Source: Desulfallas thermosapovorans DSM 6562
GTDB taxonomy: Bacteria > Bacillota > Desulfotomaculia > Desulfotomaculales > Desulfallaceae
Length of the DNA: 47,849 bases
Direction of reading: 5' to 3'
Assembly: GCF_008124625.1 (NCBI RefSeq)
Contig: NZ_VNHM01000019.1
Coordinates: forward strand, 1-47,849
The notes under the pieces were generated by a model, which was not told where the DNA came from, made no database searches, and saw only the letters and a list, made by a program, of their open reading frames with translations. The stretch's first letter is position 1. The number at the start of each line of letters is the position of its first letter. The position numbers were made by a program, and so were the translations under genes. Positions 40,874 through 47,849 of this stretch are shown here, piece after piece.

Positions 40874-42013
40874 TTAATCGATCACCAGTAATACCACAAT
40901 CAGCGAGCCAACGGCTTTTAGCAGTCCGGCGACGGTTCCTATTATTAGTGGTTGGCCTCCTGCCTTTTTCATTTCAGTAAAGGAAATCTGCAGCCCCAAA
41001 CCGGCCAGGCCGATGGCAAAGAACCAGCTGTACAGAACCCGAAACATCTTAAGTTCCTCCGAAGCCGGCTCAGTGGAGCCGAAGGCACCAAAGGTGGTCA
41101 GAATAACTGTAACGATAAATCCCACCACGAAAAGGGGGAACCTGGAGAGGAAGGAACCGGCTTGTACGTTCGCGCCCCGTTCTTCCAGGGTACCGGCTGT
41201 TTTGGAGTAATACAGGGCAATAACCAGTACCACCAGGGGCAGAAATATCACTCTGGTCAGGTTGTAAACCTCGCCCACCTTAAGGCTGACCGAGGGAGTC
41301 TCCGTTGTGCCCGGGTCGAAGGCCAGGGCGGCCGCCAGTACCTGACCGGAGTTCAGGATGCCTGTGCCGGCCCAGGCTCCGAACTGTTCGCTTGACAAAA
41401 CCATCAGGTGTCCCAGGAAGGGAAAGGTGAACATGCAAACCAGTCCAAAGGTTAATATGGTGGCAATGGAATAGGCAACATCTTCCCCCTTACCCCTTAC
41501 CACCGGGGCAACTGCAACAATGGCGGATATACCGCATACGCCCATGCCGGCCGCCAGGCAGGCTGTTGAAGATGTAGGCATATTCAGGCGTTTACCCAGC
41601 CACATAACAAATACAATGGTACAAAAAACAAAGGACAGAACCAATAGTACCGAGGTGGCTCCCAGTGTGGCCACCTCGGCCAGACTGTAAAGCGTACCCA
41701 GCAGGATTACCCCTATTTTAATAAACAGGCGGGATGTTTGAACTCCTTCCACGGCCCAGGACGGGATGCCGATGGTATTGCGAATGACCATGCCGATTAA
41801 AATGACCAGAAGGACATAATTAATCTTTAATACATTGCCCAGGTAATGGGAGGTTTCCTTAATTATACCCTCCAGTCCGATCCACCGGGGCAGGCCCAGG
41901 TCTTTGGTGCCCATGCACAGGGCGGCAATTAAGAACATTAATAAAAGGCCGGGTATGACCCTGAGGGCTTTGGGATAAAAGCCCGTGGTGCTTTTTTCAG
42001 TGTAATCAGCCAT
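40874..42013 (-). CDS. YeiH-family putative sulfate exporter
   Basis: The 379-residue integral membrane protein has about ten hydrophobic helices and matches YeiH (PF03601): VLKINYVLLVILIGMVIRNT, GVILLGTLYSLAEVA, TACLAAGMGVCGISAIVAVAPVVRGKGEDVAYSIATI and GTGILNSGQVLAAALAF. Family members are thought to export sulfate or organic sulfonates; the substrate is not proven. ATG 42013 follows GGAGGAATACC; the longer frame to 42112 has no ribosome site. The divergent two-component system suggests that it is regulated by an outside signal. Confidence 0.85.
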   Translation of the reverse strand: MADYTEKSTTGFYPKALRVIPGLLLMFLIAALCMGTKDLGLPRWIGLEGIIKETSHYLGNVLKINYVLLVILIGMVIRNTIGIPSWAVEGVQTSRLFIKIGVILLGTLYSLAEVATLGATSVLLVLSFVFCTIVFVMWLGKRLNMPTSSTACLAAGMGVCGISAIVAVAPVVRGKGEDVAYSIATILTFGLVCMFTFPFLGHLMVLSSEQFGAWAGTGILNSGQVLAAALAFDPGTTETPSVSLKVGEVYNLTRVIFLPLVVLVIALYYSKTAGTLEERGANVQAGSFLSRFPLFVVGFIVTVILTTFGAFGSTEPASEELKMFRVLYSWFFAIGLAGLGLQISFTEMKKAGGQPLIIGTVAGLLKAVGSLIVVLLVID

Positions 42014-42317
42014 GGTATTCCTCCAAAGTTCCGCTGGTGCATCTTTGGGAAACATCCCCGTGCCATGCTCTATATTGCTAATAGTATTTACTAATAATTG
42101 CAGTGCCCACAATATAAGCTAAGGGTTGACGGTAGGCAATGCTGCATGGTCAAAATGAATGGTTTATTCGCCAAGTTGCACTAAATAGTCCATTTTGGTG
42201 AATACTTTAATTCAATTTTGACTATTATTTTCAGATAGTGGTTATTTCTAGCAGGGTTATGTGTACGTGTAACGAAAACTAAACTTTTAAAAAGTTGGAC
42301 AAGGGTGATTTGAAAAA
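42014..42317. other. Divergent regulatory region (yeiH-like / histidine kinase)
   Basis: No gene is supported. This 304-base region must hold promoters for both the exporter operon (minus) and the two-component operon (plus). Two spaced inverted elements, CAAAATG near 42153 and CATTTTGG near 42192, could be an operator. A TTGACT near 42218 may be a -35. Confidence 0.45.
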
Positions 42318-43937
42318 GTGCAAGAAATAAACCGGTTTCGTTACTGGTCCGGAGCCTTTGTATTTATATTATTACTTATACCTGCAATGTACCTTTATGA
42401 TTCACTGACGACACCGGTAAGGGTTAAAGATGTCAGCGAAAATTTTGCCCACCTGAGCGAGCATCAGGAACTGGCCCGGGATGTCGAAGGTCTGGTTTCA
42501 GCGGCCAGGGCTTACGCATTGCTTAAAGATAGTCATTATTTGGAAGAGTTTGATAGGCAAGGCATTGCGGTGGTTACCAAAGGAATTGAGATGTATAACC
42601 GCAATACCTCCGGGGCCGGTAAGGAGGCGCTGCAGAAAATAGTTGAATTGACCGAAGCTTACAGTACCCGCTACAGAAATGAATTTATACCACTGATGGA
42701 ATCAGGGCAAGCAGGGTATATGGAGTATTATCGTGATAGATGCGAGCCGCTGGCCGCTGAACTGCTGGATGTGGCAGGTACTTCTTTGTCCGCCCTGCAG
42801 GATGAAACCTGGCACAATATTTCCCTGGCTACTGGTATGGAAAACAGCACCCGGACATTCACCGTTTTTCTGGCCGTTGTGGCGCTGTTGCTGTTGGCTT
42901 ACGGCGTAAGTCAGGTGGTCCGCCCACTGCTGGTGAAATATAACCGGTTGAGCCAATTTGCTTATTTGGCCGGCGAAGCCCTGGTGGTCGTTGATCGTCG
43001 CGGTATGGTTACTGATATTAACCCGGCGGCGGAAAATCTATTGCAGGTAAACGCCGGTGATATCAACGGTGTGCCCCTTGAACAGGCCCTGGTGCGGTTT
43101 CCCCTGCTTCAGGGCTTGCTGGCGCCCCTGCCGGATGTAGCTTTAAAAGGCAAGGCGGTGGTTAATAACCAGGTTGTTGTTAATTCCGAGGCACAGAAGC
43201 ATTTGCTTAAGGTGGACTACCATCCATTGTTTTATGCCGGTGGTTTGTCCGGGGCGCTGATGGTTGCATATCCATTGGAAATCCAACGGGACAAAAGATT
43301 TTTATTTGACGCCATTGAGGCGGAGCGAAAGAAAATATCCATTGAAATACATGACTGGGTGGGGCGCAACATGTCGGCCATTATCCACGCCCTTGATTAC
43401 ATGCTTAAATCCGGGGTCCAAAAGGTATCCGGCGATCTGTACCAGGATCTGGTCCGGCTCAGGTCCAGGTGCCAGGCCGCTGCGATGGATATGCGCGGTA
43501 TTATGAACGACATCCACCCCTACCTGATTGACCGTGTGGGCCTCCTGGCCGCCCTGGAGTCTTATGCCGGCAGGTTTGAACAGCTACACGGTATCAAAGT
43601 GTACCTTTATTACCATAACCGGGCTTTGAGTCTGGGTAAAAACGAGGAAATTATTGTGTACCGGATTATTCAGGAGGCTCTGGCCAATGTGATCAAGCAC
43701 AGCAGTGCCGGTGAGGTGGATATTTATTTCAAGGAATCCGACGGGTCTTTACAGGTGGAAATCACGGACAACGGTACTCCACCGGAAGAGCTGGTTATGG
43801 GTAACGGCTTATGGGGGATGAAGGAAAGGGCCAATTTAATCGGTGGGGATTTGGTATACCAGAGCGGGCCAAACGGTTTCACCTTGACTCTGACTGTTCC
43901 CGCGACCGCAGGGGGAGATAACGATGAGCAAAATTAA
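42318..43937 (+). CDS. Sensor histidine kinase (NarX/LiaS type)
   Basis: The 539-residue kinase has an N-terminal membrane helix (about 12-28), an extracellular four-helix-type region (40-180), a second helix (180-200) and a PAS-like domain (EALVVVDRRGMVTDINPAAENLLQVN, about 215-300). A HisKA_3 domain follows with the histidine in ISIEIHDWVGRNMSAI (about 345), then a short HATPase domain with N box QEALANVIKHSS and G box NGLWGMKERANLIGG. It partners with the LuxR-type regulator that follows. It starts at GTG 42318. Confidence 0.92.
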   Translation: MQEINRFRYWSGAFVFILLLIPAMYLYDSLTTPVRVKDVSENFAHLSEHQELARDVEGLVSAARAYALLKDSHYLEEFDRQGIAVVTKGIEMYNRNTSGAGKEALQKIVELTEAYSTRYRNEFIPLMESGQAGYMEYYRDRCEPLAAELLDVAGTSLSALQDETWHNISLATGMENSTRTFTVFLAVVALLLLAYGVSQVVRPLLVKYNRLSQFAYLAGEALVVVDRRGMVTDINPAAENLLQVNAGDINGVPLEQALVRFPLLQGLLAPLPDVALKGKAVVNNQVVVNSEAQKHLLKVDYHPLFYAGGLSGALMVAYPLEIQRDKRFLFDAIEAERKKISIEIHDWVGRNMSAIIHALDYMLKSGVQKVSGDLYQDLVRLRSRCQAAAMDMRGIMNDIHPYLIDRVGLLAALESYAGRFEQLHGIKVYLYYHNRALSLGKNEEIIVYRIIQEALANVIKHSSAGEVDIYFKESDGSLQVEITDNGTPPEELVMGNGLWGMKERANLIGGDLVYQSGPNGFTLTLTVPATAGGDNDEQN

Positions 43938-44538
43938 TATTATGCTGGTGGAAGATCATAATATTGTCAGACAGGGTTTAAAGAGATTGATTGAAATGGA
44001 AGAGGGCCTGTCGGTAACGGCGGAAGCCGGGACCTGCGCGGAGGCCATGGAGAAGCTTAACAATAATGTCGATGTGGTTTTGCTGGACATTAAGCTGCCC
44101 GACGGTGACGGGCTGGAATTGTGCCGGGTGATGAGCAAAAGTAACCCGCGGTTAAAGTTTATTGCCCTGACCACCTACGATGACGCGTATTTCATCAGAA
44201 AGGCGCTGGACTGTGGCGTACATGGTTTTATCCCCAAGTATGCCTCCTTTGAGGAAATAAAATCGGCCATTGATATTACCGTCCGGGATGGACATTACCT
44301 GTATCCCGGGCTGGGTCTGGATGTGATTATGAAACTCCCCCAAACGGGTCTCACCGATGTTGAGACCCGGGTGCTGCAGATGATTGCTGCAGGTGAAACG
44401 CAAAAGGACGTAGCCGCATCCCTGTTCATGAGCCTGTCCACCTTGCGGCGCAGGATCAAGGGTATTTGCACCAAACTGGGAGTGGAAACGGTGGAGGAAG
44501 CTTTGGCGGCTGCGGTTAAAAAGGGTCTGATTGAATAA
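43924..44538 (+). CDS. LuxR/NarL-family response regulator
   Basis: The 204-residue protein has a receiver domain (acidic pocket ED at 10-11, phosphorylated Asp55 in VVLLDIKLPDG, Lys in FIPKYASFEE near 106) and a C-terminal LuxR-type HTH (LTDVETRVLQMIAAGETQKDVAASLFMSLSTLRRRIKGICTKL). It overlaps the kinase stop by 14 bases, so the two are translationally coupled. It probably controls the exporter operon on the other strand. Confidence 0.94.
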   Translation: MSKINIMLVEDHNIVRQGLKRLIEMEEGLSVTAEAGTCAEAMEKLNNNVDVVLLDIKLPDGDGLELCRVMSKSNPRLKFIALTTYDDAYFIRKALDCGVHGFIPKYASFEEIKSAIDITVRDGHYLYPGLGLDVIMKLPQTGLTDVETRVLQMIAAGETQKDVAASLFMSLSTLRRRIKGICTKLGVETVEEALAAAVKKGLIE

Positions 44539-44565
44539 GGCCGGTGAAACGGAGGGCTGTAGCAC

Positions 44566-46014
44566 GTGGCCGAAAGGTTTGACAATGCCACCAAAATAAT
44601 GGCCATTTTGGCCGTAATTTTTTTTATATCATTAATAATCATATTCTTTGTACTGGAGTTCAGGTTCCTAAAGAACATTATGGTGGACTACGAAAATAAT
44701 ATCCAGCGCATCGTGCTGGGTGAAATGCAGTCATTTCAGCATGAACTGGAGCTGTATACCGATATTGTTGCCACCAGGCTTACCGGCGATAACAGCCGGG
44801 ATGAATCAATGCTGGCTGGTATGGCTTCCATCAATAACCGGGTGGTGGATATCAAAATTTTAAACGAAGCTGGAAAGGTACTGTACTCACTGCGGGAGGG
44901 AGAGGGTTACATATACCCTCGTAAGGAGTTCAAACAAGCCCGCCAGGGACGGCCTTATTCCTTTACCATTAACCAGGGGGGGAGGGTCAGCGAGGTGGCG
45001 GTGGCGGTCCGGTTAGCGGAGGATCTTAACCCGGAACGCTATTTGCTGGTTTTTTACCGCATTAATGACCTGCAGCAAAAATTTCTTTTGCGGTACACCA
45101 CTGATAAAATGAAAATAGCCCTGGTGGACGATGACAACAGGTTGGTGGTATGGCCCTTTACTGCTCCCGGGTTGACCGAATTCCCGGCCGATCGCACCAG
45201 TTACAGTGCCGCCGGTACCAAGTACAATGTACAAAGGACCGCCCTCGCCGGGTCAGATCTGCAGGTATTGTTTTTTTTCAGGGACGACCACTTTGATACC
45301 TACCGTATTATGGTGATCATGCTTTTGCTATTCGCCCTGTATTTCCTAATCTATCACTTTATCGTTGAGGCCGCCAATATCAATAATGTAAACTCTTACT
45401 TTGATGATATAAACTTTAACGTTTTCAACAACCTGCAGGAAGGAATCATCCTGACCAATAATAACGGCGGGCTTGTGTTTGCCAACAATGCGGTTTATCA
45501 AATTTTCGACGGTAAAAAAATAACCCCCGGCAAAACTGCGCTGGAGGACTTGATCGGTCCTGTGGACGAAGCCGGTGGCAAGATGACCTTAAAAAAGTCC
45601 GACAGCTTGCTGGATATCATTCGTTCACCCATTATTAAAAACGGTAAAATGCTCGGCTCACTGGTGGTTATCGGCCCGGACAGGGAGCGGGAAAGTCTTT
45701 GCCGAAAGGCAATGGGCAGGGTTTTTGAACACCTGCAGGATGGGCTGGTTTTCGTAGACCGGGAAGGCAGAATAGTAGCTTGTAATATGATGGCCAGGTA
45801 TTACTTGGGCAACCTGGATGATGGCATGAAAATTGACGAGGTAAGCACGGAACTTACCTCTCTGGTGGAAAAGCATATCGGCTCCACCCATATGGTTAGG
45901 GAAAAACTTACCTGGTCCGGTGTCCTTTGTGAACTGCTGCCCGTGCTGGACGGCAACGGCCTGTATGCCGGCACTCTGATCTTCGTTAAAAACGAGACTG
46001 GTTATGAACAATAA
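44566..46014 (+). CDS. Membrane sensor with two PAS domains and no output domain
   Basis: The 482-residue protein starts at GTG 44566 behind GGAGGG. It has a membrane helix (11-32), a Cache-like extracellular domain (40-240), a second helix (243-265) and then two PAS-like domains, the first with NLQEGIILTNNNGGLVFANNAVYQIF and the second with HLQDGLVFVDREGRIVACNMMARYYLG. It ends at residue 482 with no histidine kinase, GGDEF or HTH part. It lies 27 bases after the response regulator. It likely modulates the kinase encoded before it. Confidence 0.75.
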   Translation: MAERFDNATKIMAILAVIFFISLIIIFFVLEFRFLKNIMVDYENNIQRIVLGEMQSFQHELELYTDIVATRLTGDNSRDESMLAGMASINNRVVDIKILNEAGKVLYSLREGEGYIYPRKEFKQARQGRPYSFTINQGGRVSEVAVAVRLAEDLNPERYLLVFYRINDLQQKFLLRYTTDKMKIALVDDDNRLVVWPFTAPGLTEFPADRTSYSAAGTKYNVQRTALAGSDLQVLFFFRDDHFDTYRIMVIMLLLFALYFLIYHFIVEAANINNVNSYFDDINFNVFNNLQEGIILTNNNGGLVFANNAVYQIFDGKKITPGKTALEDLIGPVDEAGGKMTLKKSDSLLDIIRSPIIKNGKMLGSLVVIGPDRERESLCRKAMGRVFEHLQDGLVFVDREGRIVACNMMARYYLGNLDDGMKIDEVSTELTSLVEKHIGSTHMVREKLTWSGVLCELLPVLDGNGLYAGTLIFVKNETGYEQ

Positions 46015-46026
46015 GCGGTACAAGGT

Positions 46027-46665
46027 TTAGCCGTTAAACCGTTGAATAACCCCGCAGGCCAATCTTTTTCCGGCGTTCCCGGCGGGTTGGGTTCTGTAAT
46101 CATCGGGATTTTGATGGATTATTACTGCTTTACCAATAACTTGTTCGGGTTTAAAGGCACTGGTGAAAAAACACATACTGGCACGGCCCTGGTTGGAGAA
46201 CAAAACAGGAAAATCACCTGCATGATTACCGTGGGGTTGATTGGTGGGGTTCCAGTGGCCGCCTGCTGTTTGAAATGGATCCCCCGGATCGCCTGTTTGG
46301 CAGTTGCCAAATTCATGGACATGAAAACCATGGGGCCCTATGGGGTTTGCGCTGCCCACGGCAGGTCGGTATGGAGGAAGCCCGCTTATATCCGCGCATA
46401 CCCAGGTGCCGTCCGGAACATCAAAAAAATTAACCGTTCCTGTAATCTGCGGTCTTAAGGGACCGCCTTTTATATTTGCCGTGGCAACCGGGTTATTTAG
46501 GGGCATATTAATTGTCTGGCCTATTTTCAGGTTGTCCGAATCAATACTTGGATTCATGGCCAGCATATTATTTAATGAAACATTATATTTTTGTGCTAAA
46601 TTATACATAGTATCTCCGGCTTTAATCCGGTATTTAAACGAGCCCGGGATATTGTTTGTTGACAT
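46027..46665 (-). CDS. LysM domain - Cu/Zn superoxide dismutase
   Basis: The 212-residue protein has one LysM domain (FKYRIKAGDTMYNLAQKYNVSLNNMLAMNPSI, about residues 10-55) and a C-terminal SodC domain. The copper and zinc ligands are in GPHGFHVHEFGNC, AGGHWNP, QPHGNHAGDFP and AVIIHQNPDD; the cysteine pair in GNC and LACGVI is conserved. No signal peptide is visible. LysM would hold it at the wall, coat or spore surface. ATG 46665 follows AAAGGA; earlier ATGs overlap that site. Confidence 0.9.
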   Translation of the reverse strand: MSTNNIPGSFKYRIKAGDTMYNLAQKYNVSLNNMLAMNPSIDSDNLKIGQTINMPLNNPVATANIKGGPLRPQITGTVNFFDVPDGTWVCADISGLPPYRPAVGSANPIGPHGFHVHEFGNCQTGDPGDPFQTAGGHWNPTNQPHGNHAGDFPVLFSNQGRASMCFFTSAFKPEQVIGKAVIIHQNPDDYRTQPAGNAGKRLACGVIQRFNG

Positions 46666-46833
46666 AAGCATCATCCTTTCTTCACGCGCAATAAAAAATA
46701 TGCCGGTTGTGTATAGTCCACGGACTACACTGTGTTGTTACCCGGGTGTCATGTGGAAGTGCCTGGCATAAATTATCATACTCAGCATTTATGCTAAATG
46801 TTACAAATTTACAATAAAAAGGAGGGGATGGCT

Positions 46834-47292
46834 GTGAGGATCATTAACAATCAAAATATACTTACCAACCAACAAATTGAGGGTATAATCAAACTCCTGG
46901 GTAAAAATTACAAACCACGCACTCTGGTGGTGTATGAAACGCGATTGGATATTATTAAATTCTATCCCCAGTGTCATAATTTTTCCCTGGATGAGTTCAG
47001 TGGTGAATTGGAAGGAACTTATGACGAATCCACCGATACGGTTTATCTTTTTATCTTTGTGCAAACAGATGATGGTGATGATGTGCACAGCAAACAGTTA
47101 TATTCTTTGCATGCACTGGTGCATGAGCTTAGGCATCGGTTTCAGGCCGCCACAAATTTTTTGACTGCCGATGATGAAAAATCGGAAAGGGACGCCGATT
47201 ACTTCGCCACGCATTTTATTAATAGCAATTCGCGCAAGATAAGCAAGATTATGCACTGGGATGAGGAATGGATTGTAGAGGAGGAGGAATAA
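46834..47292 (+). CDS. HExxH-containing protein, possible metallopeptidase
   Basis: The 152-residue protein has ALVHELRHRFQAATNF (HELRH, about residue 100), followed by DDEKSERDADYFATHFI, where Glu and Asp could be the third metal ligand. This arrangement is typical of small zincins such as the ImmA/IrrE type, though no clear relative is named. GTG 46834 is preferred because GGAGGGG ends at 46827; ATG 46828 would be only two or three bases away. The acidic C-terminus is notable. It lies just upstream of an rRNA operon. Confidence 0.65.
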   Translation: MRIINNQNILTNQQIEGIIKLLGKNYKPRTLVVYETRLDIIKFYPQCHNFSLDEFSGELEGTYDESTDTVYLFIFVQTDDGDDVHSKQLYSLHALVHELRHRFQAATNFLTADDEKSERDADYFATHFINSNSRKISKIMHWDEEWIVEEEE

Positions 47293-47347
47293 AGCTACGC
47301 TGCTACTTCGTTTGTTCTTTAAAATTGTTTTTGTAAGAAAAAACCTG

Positions 47348-47376
47348 TTGCAAAAGTTTTTTATCAGTGGTATTAT
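47348..47376 (+). promoter_or_regulatory. rRNA operon upstream promoter
   Basis: TTGCAA (47348-47353) and TATTAT (47371-47376) are 17 bases apart, about 370 bases before the 16S gene. Confidence 0.5.
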
Positions 47377-47475
47377 TACAAATGTCGCCGCCACATCGGT
47401 GGTGCAATAAACTAAACCAGAGCAATACTGGTTAAAATGGTAGACAGGCCGTAAATGGCAAACCACAAATTGCCA

Positions 47476-47505
47476 TTGACACGAAACTGGCCAAAGTGAT
47501 ACAAT
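47476..47505 (+). promoter_or_regulatory. rRNA operon main promoter
   Basis: TTGACA (47476-47481) and TACAAT (47500-47505) are 18 bases apart. This is the strongest promoter-like pair in the 421-base rRNA leader. The leader downstream (47535-47700) contains a CCTTGAAAACTAAACAG box typical of rRNA processing and antitermination regions. Confidence 0.75.
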
Positions 47506-47713
47506 ACAATTCCGGTCGCGAAAAACGACCACACGGTCCTTGAAAACTAAACAGTGCAAAGAGATGAAAGTTGAACCTAGTTCAACACATCAAACCTCGT
47601 CAAGCAAAAGCTAAGAGCCGGTGCCCAAGCCAACCGGCGGCGGCAGAGGCTTTTAGGCAAGCGCTAAAACGAGTAATTCACAAACGAGTCAAAGATTAAA
47701 TTTTTCATAAAAC

Positions 47714-47849
47714 TTTTATGGAGAGTTTGATCCTGGCTCAGGACGAACGCTGGCGGCGTGCTTAACACATGCAAGTCGAACGGGGTTTAACGAGAAGCTT
47801 ACTTTTTGTTAAACCTAGTGGCGGACGGGTGAGTAACGCGTGGATAACC
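47714..47849 (+). rRNA. rrs: 16S ribosomal RNA, 5' end
   Basis: The conserved 16S start GGAGAGTTTGATCCTGGCTC is seen, followed by CAGGACGAACGCTGGCGGCG, TGCTTAACACATGCAAGTCG and GTGGCGGACGGGTGAGTAAC. Only the first 136 bases lie in the window. The start is set to the TTTTATGGAG region by analogy with other Firmicutes. Confidence 0.97.

Noticed and set aside
1-47849. CRISPR array or prophage
   Set aside because: No regularly spaced direct repeats and no phage structural, integrase or lysis genes were seen.

Overview
The window looks like a chromosomal segment of a spore-forming, strictly anaerobic, Gram-positive bacterium of the Desulfotomaculum/Peptococcaceae type. The evidence is Firmicutes-style ribosome binding sites, many TTG and GTG starts, a Spo0E-like phosphatase, an alpha/beta-type small acid-soluble spore protein, a SPOCS-domain protein, several ferredoxins, CoA-ester catabolism genes and the first bases of a 16S rRNA gene at the right end. 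The genus is an inference; no database was searched.

Bases 1-5060 are a broken accessory region. A probable transposase tail is followed by the truncated 3' part of a poly-gamma-glutamate operon (pgsB, pgsC) on the minus strand. This abuts, head to head, a histidine kinase that has lost its sensor half. Next comes a trpB-trpA pair whose leader carries an array of (G/T)AG triplets ending at an intrinsic terminator, the layout of a TRAP-controlled trp attenuator. A TrpF-like remnant, a probable N-terminally truncated protein and a small Spo0E-like gene follow.

Bases 5516-8175 hold a four-gene minor pseudopilin operon. Bases 8255-11135 hold a HAD phosphatase, a cysteine-rich ferredoxin-type protein and a small membrane protein. 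Bases 11500-20800 form a CoA-ester block: an acyl-CoA ligase behind a perfect 18-bp FadR-like palindrome, a gene interrupted by an in-frame TGA, two cysteine-containing proteins, then a biotin-dependent carboxyltransferase, an enoyl-CoA hydratase, two different HMG-CoA-lyase-type enzymes and a ferredoxin. This set matches the lower leucine/isovalerate pathway, but no biotin carboxylase or biotin carrier gene is present.

Bases 20977-35340 are mostly housekeeping: a HIT protein, His, Gln and Lys tRNAs, the spore protein, a probable group II intron remnant, a 24-residue cysteine microprotein, a DUF763 protein, pyrE, a c-di-AMP riboswitch in front of a LysM-NlpC/P60 hydrolase, a uridine-kinase-like protein, small zinc-ribbon, GIY-YIG, DUF523 and RadC-like proteins, and the GTPase TypA/BipA.

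Bases 35685-47849 carry a chemoreceptor, a SPOCS protein with a Cys-Pro repeat tail, a Crp/Fnr regulator and a YeiH-type exporter operon with a universal stress protein. Divergent from that operon is a NarX/NarL-like two-component system followed by a PAS sensor without an output domain. The window ends with a LysM-Cu/Zn superoxide dismutase, an HExxH protein, and the promoters and start of an rRNA operon.
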